A DNA stretch of 35,128 bases, from contig JBKAGO010000069.1 in assembly GCA_046290435.1 (NCBI GenBank), positions 1 through 35,128 on the forward strand, given 5' to 3'. The stretch's first letter is position 1. Each line of letters opens with the position of its first letter. The position numbers were made by a program, and so were the translations under genes. Below are positions 25,739 through 33,855 of this stretch, one piece after another. The notes below the pieces were generated by a model, which did no database searches, had not been told where the DNA came from, and worked only from the letters and a program-made list of their open reading frames with translations. The stretch is from CAVQUE01 sp046290435 (GTDB lineage: Bacteria > Actinomycetota > Acidimicrobiia > Acidimicrobiales > UBA8592).

Positions 25739-25931
25739 TGATCTATCTGTACGATCAATTGGAGTGTTCCCGCGATGAACTCGGCCCCATCGATCGACCG
25801 CAGTGATGCCTCCCCGGAGAAATCTCGGGAAAGTCGGCGTCGGCGGCCGTTTTCCCGGCAGCGAAACCTGGGGTGTGCTAGCTTCTCCTTATTCACTCGC
25901 TCGGCCGAATCGGCCGGGCGTTCGTCGTTTT
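25739..25931 (+). ncRNA. 193 nt structured element, copy 2
   Basis: Same layout as copy 1. The dyad (25739-25757) begins TGATC and ends CGATCA, with -10-like TATGAT (25737-25742) at its edge. Closing stem GGAGAA (25816-25821) with TTCTCC (25883-25888); inner stem CGGGAAA (25826-25832) with TTTCCCG (25851-25857); terminator CGCTCGGCC (25898-25906), loop GAATC, GGCCGGGCG (25912-25920), then TTCGTCGTTTT. The terminator is nearly identical to copy 1, while flanks and the stretch between copies are unrelated. Confidence 0.6.
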
Positions 25932-26070
25932 CCGCCGTCGACGGCTCAGCGCCCGACACGACGTCGGCACAGCTGCGACATCGATCGCCACCACCGCCTG
26001 AGTCGCAAAGCCGCCGACCGGCGCGCACAGCCCAGGGGCAATCGCCATCGACGATGACGGTCGCCCCGCA

Positions 26071-26263
26071 TGATCGTTCAAGACGATCAACCAGTGGTCT
26101 CGGGCGATGGAATCAGGCCCGAACATCGCTCGAGACGATGCCAGCGACGAGAAATCTCGGGAAATTCGACGTCGGCGGCTGATTTCCCGGCAGCGAAACC
26201 TGAGGTGTGCTATGTTCTCCCTATTCACTCGCTCGGCCGAACCGGCCGGGCGTTTGTCGTTTT
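26071..26263 (+). ncRNA. 193 nt structured element, copy 3
   Basis: The most diverged copy, and the one that tests the structure. The dyad TGATCGTTCAAGACGATCA (26071-26089) is perfect over seven bases per arm. The inner stem here is CGGGAAAT (26158-26165) with ATTTCCCG (26182-26189): a G-T pair in copies 1 and 2 has become T-A, a compensating change. The closing stem is weaker (GAGAA with TTCTC). The terminator CGCTCGGCC/GGCCGGGCG (26230-26252) and tail TTTGTCGTTTT are kept. The thiolase gene ends 108 bases downstream on the other strand. Confidence 0.6.
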
Positions 26264-26370
26264 CCGCCCCGACCACCCGACGGCCAGTGCGGCGAACCGC
26301 CGTCGAGGACGGCGACGATCCCCCGACCGGCAGACCAGCCGGACCGGGGGGCGACGACCCAGCCGAAGCG

Positions 26371-27600
26371 CTAGATGCGCTCGATGATCGTGGCGGTGCC
26401 CATGCCGCCGCCGGTGCACATCGCCACCAGACCCGTCGTGAGGTCGCGTCGCTCGAGCTCGTCGACAAGCGTGCCGATCAACATGGCACCGGTGGCCCCG
26501 ATGGGGTGCCCCAGCGCGATGGCGCCGCCGTTGACGTTGACCTTCTCCGGGTCGGCGCCGGTGTCGGCGAAGAACCGCAGCACCACCGACGCGAACGCCT
26601 CGTTGATCTCGAACAGGTCGATGTCGTCGACCGTCATCCCGGCCCGCTCGAGGCACTTCAGCGCAGCCGGGCCCGGCGCGGTGAGCATGATGAGCGGCTC
26701 GTCGGCCGCCACTGCGGACATGACGATGCGGGCCCGGGGCGTCAGCCCGTGGGCCCGGGCGTAGTCGGGCGATGCGACCAGCACGGCACCGGCGCCGTCG
26801 ACGACGCCCGAGCTGTTGCCCGCATGATGGACGTGGCGCAGCTCGACACCCGGGTACTTCTGGGCGATCAGCTCGGCCATGGTGGCCTCGGTCTGTTCCA
26901 TCGACAGGTCCATGAAGCCGGGGAAGGCCGGCTTCAGACCGGCCAGGGACTCGAGCGTGGTGCCCGGCCGCGGGTACTCGTCGTGGTCGAGGGCCAGGCT
27001 GCCGTCGTCGTTGACGATGGGCACCAGGCTGCGCTCGAAGCGGCCCTCGCGGATGGCGACGTCGGCGCGTTCCTGGCTGGTGACACCCAGCTGGTCGCAC
27101 TGCTCGCGGGTCCAGCCGTCGACGCTGGCGATCAGGTCGGCCGACAGACCCTGGGGAACCTGCGGGTGCTGCTGCAACAGGTGCTCGTTGTTGGCGTGGA
27201 AGCCGTCGGTGCCGTTGCGTGCCGGTCGGCTCATCGACTCGACACCGCACCCGATGACCAGGTCCTGGTGGCCTGCCAGCACGCCCATCGCCGCGAACGA
27301 CACGGCCTGCTGGCCGCTGCCGCAGAACCGGTTGAGGGTGACGCCGGGGACCGAGATGGGCCAGCCCGCGTCGAGGACGGCCATGCGGCCGATGTCGTGG
27401 GCGTGGTCGCCGGCATGGGAGCCGTTGCCGCAGACGACGTCGTCGACATCGGCGGGATCGAAGCCGACGCGCTCGCGCAAGCCCTCGAGGACCTGGGCCA
27501 GCACCCGCTGGGGATGCAGGTGCGAGAGGCTCCCCTTGCCCGGCTTGCCCCCGCCACGCGGCGACCGGGCCGCATCGATGATCCACGCTTCACGTTCCAC
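26371..27600 (-). CDS. Acetyl-CoA acyltransferase (thiolase)
   Basis: A 409-residue thiolase joining or cleaving beta-ketoacyl-CoA. The acyl-accepting Cys93 lies in TLNRFCGSGQQAVSFA, the His in NVNGGAIALGHPIGATGA, and the second Cys in AMCTGGGMGTATIIE at the C-terminus; NEAFASVVLRFF is also typical. Probably a FadA-type enzyme of fatty acid degradation, though a biosynthetic role cannot be excluded. The GTG start at 27600 is preceded by GGGGGAG. The downstream neighbours on the same strand end here; upstream lie an AsnC-type domain gene and an alpha/beta hydrolase, possibly in one transcript. Confidence 0.95.
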   Translation of the reverse strand: MEREAWIIDAARSPRGGGKPGKGSLSHLHPQRVLAQVLEGLRERVGFDPADVDDVVCGNGSHAGDHAHDIGRMAVLDAGWPISVPGVTLNRFCGSGQQAVSFAAMGVLAGHQDLVIGCGVESMSRPARNGTDGFHANNEHLLQQHPQVPQGLSADLIASVDGWTREQCDQLGVTSQERADVAIREGRFERSLVPIVNDDGSLALDHDEYPRPGTTLESLAGLKPAFPGFMDLSMEQTEATMAELIAQKYPGVELRHVHHAGNSSGVVDGAGAVLVASPDYARAHGLTPRARIVMSAVAADEPLIMLTAPGPAALKCLERAGMTVDDIDLFEINEAFASVVLRFFADTGADPEKVNVNGGAIALGHPIGATGAMLIGTLVDELERRDLTTGLVAMCTGGGMGTATIIERI

Positions 27601-27774
27601 TGGGACTCCCCCGATTCGACTGCCTCGCCGCCCGGAGGATGGTGCATCACCGGCCGGCCGGACCCCCGAGTGGGATCCCGCGCCACCCTACTTCGGTCGG
27701 CCCTGCGCGCCCGGAGCTACCAGCGGGGCCAGAGACCGGGGTCCCACCGCCGGGGCCCTTCCCAAGCCGTCGGC

Positions 27775-28056
27775 TCAGTCGCCGAAGCCTTCGTAGCCGG
27801 CTTCGAGCTGGTCGTTGGAGTAGCTGCGGAACGCGATGCTGGTGCGGGTGGCGCGGACGCCGTCGAGCTTGGCGATCTTCTCGGTGACCACCGTCGCGAT
27901 GGCCTCGTGGGTGGGAACCCGCACGATGGCGATGAGGTCGACGTCGCCGCCCGCCACCGAATGGGCCTCGCGCACACCGTCGATGTCGGCGAGCGCGGGG
28001 GCGAGCTCGGCGATGGCGTCGGGCGCCGCCTCGATCGACACGAATGCCGTGATCAT
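27775..28056 (-). CDS. Stand-alone Lrp/AsnC ligand-binding domain protein
   Basis: A 93-residue protein made only of the RAM (AsnC C-terminal) domain: MITAFVSIEAAPDAIAELAP, GVREAHSVAGGDVDLIAIVRV and TSIAFRSYSNDQLE. It lacks the helix-turn-helix of full Lrp/AsnC regulators. Such small proteins form oligomers and may sense amino acids or modulate full-length regulators. GGAGGT sits eight bases before the ATG at 28056; the longer open frame to 28449 is not supported. Lies between a thiolase and an alpha/beta hydrolase gene on the same strand. Confidence 0.88.
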   Translation of the reverse strand: MITAFVSIEAAPDAIAELAPALADIDGVREAHSVAGGDVDLIAIVRVPTHEAIATVVTEKIAKLDGVRATRTSIAFRSYSNDQLEAGYEGFGD

Positions 28057-28190
28057 CGTCAACAACCTCCAGGGAGCCTGCGGGTCGACATCGTCGCCCG
28101 GTCGACCAGCCTCGCGCACATCGACCCTGGGAGTCGGTCCATCACCACCCGTCTCGGCTTCCTGGCGGCCGTGGCCGGCGCCCGGGCTCG

Positions 28191-29168
28191 TCAGCGGCCG
28201 GCGGTGTCGATGCCCTCGACGTCGTCGAGGAAGCCGAGGAGCAGCCGGTTGAACACCTCGGGTGCCTCGGCGGGGAGCAGATGTCCGGCGCCGGGGACCT
28301 CGACCAGACGGGCGCCGGGGATCTCGGCGGCGATGGCCGCGGCGTAGGACGGCGGCGTCTCGGTGTCGAGCTCGCCGACCACCACGAGCGTGGGAACGGC
28401 GATGGCGCCGAGCCGGCCCCGCAGGTCGTGCTCCACCAGGCAGTGACATGCCGAGCGGAACGCCTCCACCGAGATCCGTCCGAAGGCGGCGACGCTCTCG
28501 TCGAAGCCGGGCCCTGCGAAGCCGGGCGCCGCGATCGCCCGCACGACGGGCTCGCCGATGTCGGCCAGCGACCGGGCGGGCGCGCTGCCGTCGGCGCCGC
28601 CGCCACCGGCGTCGGAAGCGGCGTCACCAGGGGCGGTGTCGGTGTCGAAGGCTCCCAACCGTGACGCCAGCCAGTCGGCACGTGTCGTGCCGTCGAGGCC
28701 GAACGCCGGGCTGGTGTCGACCAGCGTCAACGACGCCACTCGATCGGGGTGCGCCAGCGCTGCGTGCTGGGCGTGCATCCCCCCGAAGGAAAGGCCCACC
28801 AGGTGCGCTGTGTCGACGCCGAGATGATCGAGGAGGCCGACCAACGCATCGGTGATCGCGGCGAAATCCAGCTGCCCGGCCACGGGCGCAGAAGCCCCGT
28901 AGCCCGGCATGTCCCAGGCGACCGCCGGTCGACGCTCGCCGACGGCACGCAGCTGGGGGTCCCACGCCGTGCGTCCGCCGCCGAGGCCGTGGAGGAAGAG
29001 GACCATCGAGTTGCGCTGACCGACCCGACTCGGCGTTTCCAGGCCCGCCATCTCCCGCTCTGGTTCGTTGCGCTCACGGGCCGCTCGGGCCCCCGCCCCG
29101 TCGGGATCGCCCGCGGCGCGGTAGGCGATCGGCGACGCGTCGACATCGATCAGGGCGGGTTCGGTCAT
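28191..29168 (-). CDS. Alpha/beta hydrolase
   Basis: A 325-residue serine hydrolase. The oxyanion segment is MVLFLHGLGGGRTAWD, the nucleophile Ser127 is in GLSFGGMHAQ, the acid is in VVGELDTETPP, and the His in VPGAGHLLPAEAPE. It resembles 3-oxoadipate enol-lactonase-like and related hydrolases, without enough to fix a substrate. Two low-complexity insertions are odd: residues 24-53, rich in R and E, and a glycine-aspartate stretch near 190. TAACGT lies 8 bases before the ATG at 29168, pointing to leaderless expression; the longer frame upstream is rejected. Confidence 0.88.
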   Translation of the reverse strand: MTEPALIDVDASPIAYRAAGDPDGAGARAARERNEPEREMAGLETPSRVGQRNSMVLFLHGLGGGRTAWDPQLRAVGERRPAVAWDMPGYGASAPVAGQLDFAAITDALVGLLDHLGVDTAHLVGLSFGGMHAQHAALAHPDRVASLTLVDTSPAFGLDGTTRADWLASRLGAFDTDTAPGDAASDAGGGGADGSAPARSLADIGEPVVRAIAAPGFAGPGFDESVAAFGRISVEAFRSACHCLVEHDLRGRLGAIAVPTLVVVGELDTETPPSYAAAIAAEIPGARLVEVPGAGHLLPAEAPEVFNRLLLGFLDDVEGIDTAGR

Positions 29169-29318
29169 CGGATCCGACGTTACCGGCCGCCGCCACCGCC
29201 CTCGATGAGCAGCACTGCGGCGCGGCTCAGGTCGGAGCCGCCGAGGTCGACCCGGGCCGGCGGATTGCATCGCGAACACACGCCGACCCCGTCGGGACTC
29301 CGGCTAGCGTCAGCGCCC

Positions 29319-30032
29319 ATGGCGCTCCCCCTCATCGGCCTTCCGGGCCGCCGCAAGACCGGCCACGACATCGCCGGCATGCCCGCCTCGCTGCTCGAGC
29401 TCGAGCTCGACCTCTACTACGCCGACTATGCACGCGGCATCATCGAGGCCGGTGGCCTCCCCGTGCACCTCCCCCTCGACGCCGATCCAGCGGCGTTGGC
29501 CGGGCGCCTCGACGCGGTCGTGCTCACCGGGGGCGCCGACATCGATCCGTCTCGCTACGGGGCCGCCGCCGAGACCGATCAGTTCCCGCCGGAGCCCATC
29601 CGCGATGCGTTCGAGCTGACGTTGCTCGATGCCGCCGTGCAGCGCGAGCTCCCGGTCCTGGGCATCTGCCGGGGCCTGCAGCTGATCAACGTCGCCGCGG
29701 GCGGCACCCTGCACCAGGACGTGCCACCGCACTCCTGCTTCGACGACCCGCCGCACCAGTTGGCCCACGCCATCTCGGTGCAGGAGGGTTCGACGCTGCA
29801 CGCCCTCTACGGCGAGCGCATCGAGGTCAACAGCCTGCACCATCAGGCCGTCGACGAGCTCGGCGCCCGGCTGAGCATCACCGCCACCGCCGACGACGGC
29901 ACCGTCGAAGGCCTCGAGTCCACCGACGGGCGCATCGTGGCGGTGCAGTGGCACCCCGAGATGATGACCACCCGGTCCACCGATCCGGTGTTCCGTTGGA
30001 TCGTCGAAGCCGCCACCCGCAGCGCCGGCTGA
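29319..30032 (+). CDS. Gamma-glutamyl-gamma-aminobutyrate hydrolase family (peptidase C26)
   Basis: A 237-residue class I glutamine amidotransferase-like hydrolase, related to PuuD, which frees GABA from gamma-glutamyl-GABA in putrescine breakdown. The triad is Cys117 in VLGICRGLQLINV, His212 and Glu214 in VAVQWHPE. LTGGADIDPSRYG and NSLHHQAVDELG are family marks. TAGCGT (29305-29310) precedes the ATG at 29319 by eight bases, suggesting a leaderless message. No other putrescine gene is nearby, so the natural substrate is uncertain. Confidence 0.92.
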   Translation: MALPLIGLPGRRKTGHDIAGMPASLLELELDLYYADYARGIIEAGGLPVHLPLDADPAALAGRLDAVVLTGGADIDPSRYGAAAETDQFPPEPIRDAFELTLLDAAVQRELPVLGICRGLQLINVAAGGTLHQDVPPHSCFDDPPHQLAHAISVQEGSTLHALYGERIEVNSLHHQAVDELGARLSITATADDGTVEGLESTDGRIVAVQWHPEMMTTRSTDPVFRWIVEAATRSAG

Positions 30033-30056
30033 ATCACCGACGAGAACCGCGAGAGC

Positions 30057-30093
30057 GGCGGATCCCGGTCATCTCGAACGACCCGGATCCGCC
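30057..30093. terminator. Bidirectional hairpin between convergent genes
   Basis: GGCGGATCC (30057-30065) pairs perfectly with GGATCCGCC (30085-30093); GGTC and GACC extend the stem inward after one mismatch. It lies between the C26 peptidase gene and bioY, which converge, so it can serve both. Confidence 0.55.
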
Positions 30094-30132
30094 GCCCCGC
30101 ACGCCGCCCGCTGTCCCGGGCGAGCGAGCCTG

Positions 30133-30744
30133 CTAATCGCCGAGCAGACGCCAGGCGGTCGGGAACAGCACGCCGGCCGCCAGCATCTTGGCGGCGTCGC
30201 CGGCGAGGAACGGCTGGACTCCCAGCGCGAACGCGCTGCCCTCGCCGCCGAACATCGGGACGTCCAGCACCTGGGCGAGCCACGCCGCGCCGATGGCGTA
30301 GAGGATCACGTTGGCCGCGACCACGGCGAGGACGAACGAGACGACGTGGCGGTCGCGCCCGCGCTGGGCGGCCAGACCGACGATCGCCGCCATGACGGGA
30401 TAGGCCAGCAGGTAGCCGCCGGTGGCTCCGGTGACGGTGGTCCAGCCGCTGCTCGCGTCGGCGAAGAAGGGGAACCCGACGATGCCGAGAACGAGGAACA
30501 GCCCCATCGAGGTCGCCCCACGCCGCGCCCCGAGCGCTCCGCCGGTGAGCGCGGCCGCGAAGGTCGCCAGGTTGATGGGGACAGGGGTGTACCCGAGCGG
30601 GATGGATACCTGCGATGCAGCTGCGGTGAGCAACGCGCCGGCCGTCACCAGGATCGCCGTCCGCCGGACGTCGGCGCCGAGCAGATCTGCCAGGACCGGG
30701 TACGTACCGACGGTGGACGTCGTGGCGGTTGCTGCCGTTGTCAT
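30133..30744 (-). CDS. bioY: Biotin transporter BioY
   Basis: Substrate-binding membrane subunit for biotin uptake, 203 residues with about six membrane helices. Typical motifs are SQVSIPLGYTPVPINLATFA, GALGARRGATSMGLFLVLG and GATGGYLLAYPVMAAIVG. The start at 30744 was chosen because AGGAG lies seven bases upstream; an earlier frame start adds MFRRSA without support. Two TGAAC-N3-GTTCA boxes overlap the promoter, and a divergent TetR gene (BioQ-like) follows, so biotin-dependent repression is likely. No BioM or BioN (ECF module) gene is in view; it may use a shared ATPase or act alone. Confidence 0.95.
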   Translation of the reverse strand: MTTAATATTSTVGTYPVLADLLGADVRRTAILVTAGALLTAAASQVSIPLGYTPVPINLATFAAALTGGALGARRGATSMGLFLVLGIVGFPFFADASSGWTTVTGATGGYLLAYPVMAAIVGLAAQRGRDRHVVSFVLAVVAANVILYAIGAAWLAQVLDVPMFGGEGSAFALGVQPFLAGDAAKMLAAGVLFPTAWRLLGD

Positions 30745-30755
30745 CGCGGATCTCC

Positions 30756-30782
30756 TGAACATCGTTCACTGAACGCCGTTCA
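30756..30782. promoter_or_regulatory. Two adjacent BioQ-type operators
   Basis: TGAACATCGTTCA (30756-30768) and TGAACGCCGTTCA (30770-30782), one base apart, both match TGAAC-N3-GTTCA, the pattern known for BioQ in Actinobacteria. On the minus strand TATCCT (30787-30782) is a fitting bioY -10, so a repressor bound here would block it. bioQ itself has CACAAT (30810-30815) six bases before its ATG. Confidence 0.75.
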
Positions 30783-30821
30783 GGATACTGGGGCGCGGCC
30801 GTTACCGGCCACAATGCATCC

Positions 30822-31391
30822 ATGGCCGACGGCATCACGCGAGCAGACATCACCGGAGCCGCGCTCGCCCTGCTGGCCGACGGCGGTCTCCACGCACTCG
30901 CCATGCGTCGGATCGCAGCCGAGTTGGGCGTCCAGCAGAGCGCGCTCTACTGGCACTTCGACAACAAGCAGCAATTGCTCGCCGCACTGGCCGACCTCGT
31001 CGTGGCCTCCGTCGAACCCACCAACGCCCGGAAGTGGCAGAACCGGATCCTCGGCCTCGGATCACGCCTGCGAGACGAGTTGCTGCGGTACCCCGATGGG
31101 GCCGAGCTCGTGGCGACCGCGATCGCCTTCCGGCTCGGGGCCGACCGCCCGCACCGGCTGTTCACCGACGAGCTGACGCGTGTCGGCATGACCGACGACG
31201 ACGCCGGCGTCGCCGCGTCGGTGCTCGTCCACTTCGTCGTCGGCTACACCACCGACGAGCAGCAGCACCACCAGGCAGCGGCACTGGGCGCGATCGACCG
31301 CGTCGATGCGACCCAGGGCCGGTTCGAGCAGGGCCTGCGACTGATCGTTGCCGGCGTCGAGACGCAGATCGCAACGGCCGGAGACGCGTAG
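30822..31391 (+). CDS. bioQ: TetR-family regulator, BioQ-like
   Basis: A 189-residue repressor with TetR helix-turn-helix at the N-terminus (ITGAALALLADGGLHALAMR, RIAAELGVQQSALYWHFDNK) and a ligand domain of the TetR_C type (about residues 65-185). Divergent from bioY with paired BioQ boxes between them, which supports control of biotin uptake; the gene name rests on this context. Start at 30822 follows CACAAT by six bases. The ligand or co-repressor is not visible. Confidence 0.82.
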   Translation: MADGITRADITGAALALLADGGLHALAMRRIAAELGVQQSALYWHFDNKQQLLAALADLVVASVEPTNARKWQNRILGLGSRLRDELLRYPDGAELVATAIAFRLGADRPHRLFTDELTRVGMTDDDAGVAASVLVHFVVGYTTDEQQHHQAAALGAIDRVDATQGRFEQGLRLIVAGVETQIATAGDA

Positions 31392-31503
31392 GGCCATGGG
31401 AACAGCCTCCCCAGGGACCGGGACGAACTGCTGTGCCGGTGCCCGCCGGAAATCGGCCCGGCGTGCAGCGTCCGACAGCTGGATGGGGGCGGGACTCCTG
31501 GGC

Positions 31504-31977
31504 TCAGGCGTCGGGGTCGTCGCCGAGGAGCCAGCGCGGGCCGGGGCCCAACGCGGCGGCGCGGTCGTCGAGGTTGTAGAGCTCGCAGTGGGTGAGCGAC
31601 AGGCAGCCGCAGCCGATGCAGCCGTCGAGCTTGTCGCGCAGGCGTTGCAGGCCGGCGATGCGCTCGTCGAGCTCGCCGCCGAAGCGGCGGCTGAGCCGCT
31701 CCCAGTCCTCCACAGACGGCGCCGCGTCGGCCGGCAACGTGTCGAGCTGTTCGCGGATCTCGACCAGCCGATAACCCAGGCGCTGGGCGATCAGCACGAA
31801 CGACAGCCGGCGGATGGCCGAGCGCGGGAACCGGCGATGTCCCGACGCCGTCCGCACCGACCGCACGAGGCCTTTCGCCTCGTAGAACCGGATGGCCGAC
31901 ACGGCCAGGCCGGTGCGCTCGGCGACCTCGCCGATCGCGAACGACGGTTCGTCCACCGACCCCTTGACCTCAACCAT
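31504..31977 (-). CDS. soxR: Redox-sensing MerR-type regulator SoxR
   Basis: A 157-residue [2Fe-2S] transcription activator. The MerR winged helix lies at residues 13-75 (FAIGEVAERTGLAVSAIRFY, GLVRSVRTASGHRRF), a dimerisation helix follows, and DGCIGCGCLSLTHC gives Cys120, 123, 125 and 131, the CX2CXCX5C cluster ligands almost exactly as in E. coli SoxR. Actinobacterial SoxR responds to redox-active compounds rather than superoxide itself. Start at 31977 was preferred; ATG 31995 would add six residues. The start lies inside its own operator, so it is probably autoregulated. Divergent from the Rieske gene it very likely controls. Confidence 0.93.
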   Translation of the reverse strand: MVEVKGSVDEPSFAIGEVAERTGLAVSAIRFYEAKGLVRSVRTASGHRRFPRSAIRRLSFVLIAQRLGYRLVEIREQLDTLPADAAPSVEDWERLSRRFGGELDERIAGLQRLRDKLDGCIGCGCLSLTHCELYNLDDRAAALGPGPRWLLGDDPDA

Positions 31978-31994
31978 GGTTGAGATCCTAGACA
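31964..31994 (+). promoter_or_regulatory. SoxR-type promoter for the Rieske gene
   Basis: TTGACC (31964-31969) and TAGACA (31989-31994) are separated by 19 bases, the stretched spacing of MerR-family promoters. CTCAACCATGGTTGAG (31970-31985), a perfect palindrome close to the known sox box, lies within the spacer. The predicted start falls at or next to the ATG at 32002. Sequence features are direct; activation by the neighbouring SoxR is inferred. Confidence 0.75.
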
Positions 31995-32001
31995 TGACGC
32001 C

Positions 32002-33774
32002 ATGAGCCCCACAGAGCCCCTTCCCACCCCCGAAGCACTCCCCTCTCCCGGCGAAGAGGATGCCGACACCAACGCTGTCACCGCGTCGGTCGGGGCGCTC
32101 GCCGACCACGCCGTCGGATCGATGCGTCTCGCCCGCGTCGGCGAGCGCCGGATCGCCGTCATCCGTACCGCCGACGGCGTCCACGCCCTCGACAACGCCT
32201 GCCCCCATCAGGGCTACGGGCTGGTCACCGGCGCTCTCGACGGCGACGTCGTCACCTGCCAGTGGCACAACTGGAAGTTCCGGGTCACCGACGGCCGCTG
32301 CCTGCTGGGCGAGGAGGACGTCGCCTGCCACCGGGTCGACATCGTCGACGGCGACGTGCAGGTCACCGTCGCGGAACCGTCGGCCGCGGAGCGCCGGGCG
32401 GTGCTGTGGCCGAGCCTGCTGCGTGGCGTCGACCGGCACTACACCGGCCAGATAGCCCGCGACGCCGCCCGTCTGCTCGATGCCGGCGCCACGCCGGCCG
32501 AGATCGTCGCCGCGGCCATGGCCCACGCCGCACCGAGGCTCGAGGACGGCATCGGCCACGAACTCGCCAATGCCGCCGACTGCCTGCACCTGGCCCCGCT
32601 GTGGACCGGGCTCGACGCCGCGCTGCCGGTCACCCAGGCCGTCGCCGGCATCGCCGAGGGCGCCCGCGACCGGCCGGTCCAGCCGCTGCCCGCGCCCGAC
32701 GCCGCCGTCGACCTGCTCGACGCCATCGAGCGCGAGGACGCGGCCACGGCGATGGCGGCCGTGCTCGGTCGCCTCGACGCCGAGGGCACCGACGCAATGC
32801 CCGGCCTGCGTGCCGACCTGATCGAGGCTGCGTCCGCGCATCACCTCGGCTACGGCCACGGCGCGATCTACACCCAGAAGACGTTCGAGCTGCTGGACCT
32901 CGTCGGCGACGACCACGCCGGGGCGTTGCTGCCGTGGCTCGCCATGTCGCTCGTGCAGCTCACCCGCGAGGACCTGCTGCCCTACATGCGACGGGCAACC
33001 CGCGCCATCGAGGCCACCGACCTCGACGCGCTCGCCGCCGCACCCGATCGTCGCCGGACCGGATGGTCGCCCGACGACGCGCTGCTCAGCGCGCTGCTCG
33101 ACGGCGACGACGCCCCCATCGAGACCGCTGCCCTGACCGTGACCGGCGGCGCCGGCGTCGAGGGGCTGCTCGACGCCGTGGTCCTCGGCGCCGCCGCCCG
33201 CCTGCTCCGCCACGACCCGACCGTGGACTTCGACCCCGGCGTCGCATTCGACTGGCTCGACATCACCCACGCCCTGACCTATGCGAACGCGGCCCGATGG
33301 GCGTGGCGTGCCGCCCCGGGCCCGGCCACGGCGCGCCTGGCGTTGTTCACGGTCTTCCTGCTCCACGACAGCGGACGCGCCGAGCGCTGGGGCCTCGTGC
33401 ATCCCGTGCCGACGCCCGACCCCCGTCCGGGCTCGGTGCTCGACGAGGTGCTCGATACCGTGCTCGACCGCCGACCCGACGACGCCGTGGCCCACGTGCT
33501 GGCCGTCGACCCCGACGACCACGAGGCAGTCGCCGCGGTGGGCGAACAGCTCGCCCGGGTAGCGATGGCCGATCGTGCGGGTTCGTTCATCGTCGCAGCG
33601 CACGTGGTGAAGCTCATCGAGGCGGCCCGACGCGAGGCCACCGAGACGGCGTCGATGCTGCCTCTCGCCGCCGCCGCCCGGTTCGCCGCCGCCCCGAGGC
33701 TCGAACGTTTCGTCGCCGCAGCGGCCGTCGAAGCCGTCGACTTCGTCCGCACCGGCACACCCCCACGCCGCTGA
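32002..33774 (+). CDS. Rieske [2Fe-2S] protein with large helical C-terminal domain
   Basis: A 590-residue protein. Residues about 40-120 are a Rieske domain with Cys67 and His69 in CPHQGYG and Cys86 and His89 in CQWHNWKF, ligating a [2Fe-2S] cluster. The remaining ~460 residues are alpha-helical and rich in alanine, with His-containing motifs HHLGYGHGAIYTQKTFELLD, ITHALTYANAARWAW and FIVAAHVVKLIEAA. I do not recognise this domain with certainty; the spaced His pattern recalls questin-oxidase-like helical oxygenases. No signal peptide. Driven by a SoxR-type promoter with leaderless start, so it probably answers redox-cycling compounds. Reaction unknown. Confidence 0.8.
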   Translation: MSPTEPLPTPEALPSPGEEDADTNAVTASVGALADHAVGSMRLARVGERRIAVIRTADGVHALDNACPHQGYGLVTGALDGDVVTCQWHNWKFRVTDGRCLLGEEDVACHRVDIVDGDVQVTVAEPSAAERRAVLWPSLLRGVDRHYTGQIARDAARLLDAGATPAEIVAAAMAHAAPRLEDGIGHELANAADCLHLAPLWTGLDAALPVTQAVAGIAEGARDRPVQPLPAPDAAVDLLDAIEREDAATAMAAVLGRLDAEGTDAMPGLRADLIEAASAHHLGYGHGAIYTQKTFELLDLVGDDHAGALLPWLAMSLVQLTREDLLPYMRRATRAIEATDLDALAAAPDRRRTGWSPDDALLSALLDGDDAPIETAALTVTGGAGVEGLLDAVVLGAAARLLRHDPTVDFDPGVAFDWLDITHALTYANAARWAWRAAPGPATARLALFTVFLLHDSGRAERWGLVHPVPTPDPRPGSVLDEVLDTVLDRRPDDAVAHVLAVDPDDHEAVAAVGEQLARVAMADRAGSFIVAAHVVKLIEAARREATETASMLPLAAAARFAAAPRLERFVAAAAVEAVDFVRTGTPPRR

Positions 33775-33855
33775 CCCGCCGGGCGCCCGTCCCGGACGGG
33801 CTCCTCGTGGGGCCTACAGTGCGGGTGCCCGTACTGTCCGCCCGCGGAGGCCCCG

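Noticed and set aside
25251..26300. In-phase open frames through the three 193 nt elements (peptides with EKSRESRRRRPFSRQRN and SLFTRSAE)
   Set aside because: Starts align, but third-position GC is only about 56% against over 90% in real genes, differences between copies are mostly non-synonymous, and the conserved parts follow RNA stems and the terminator.
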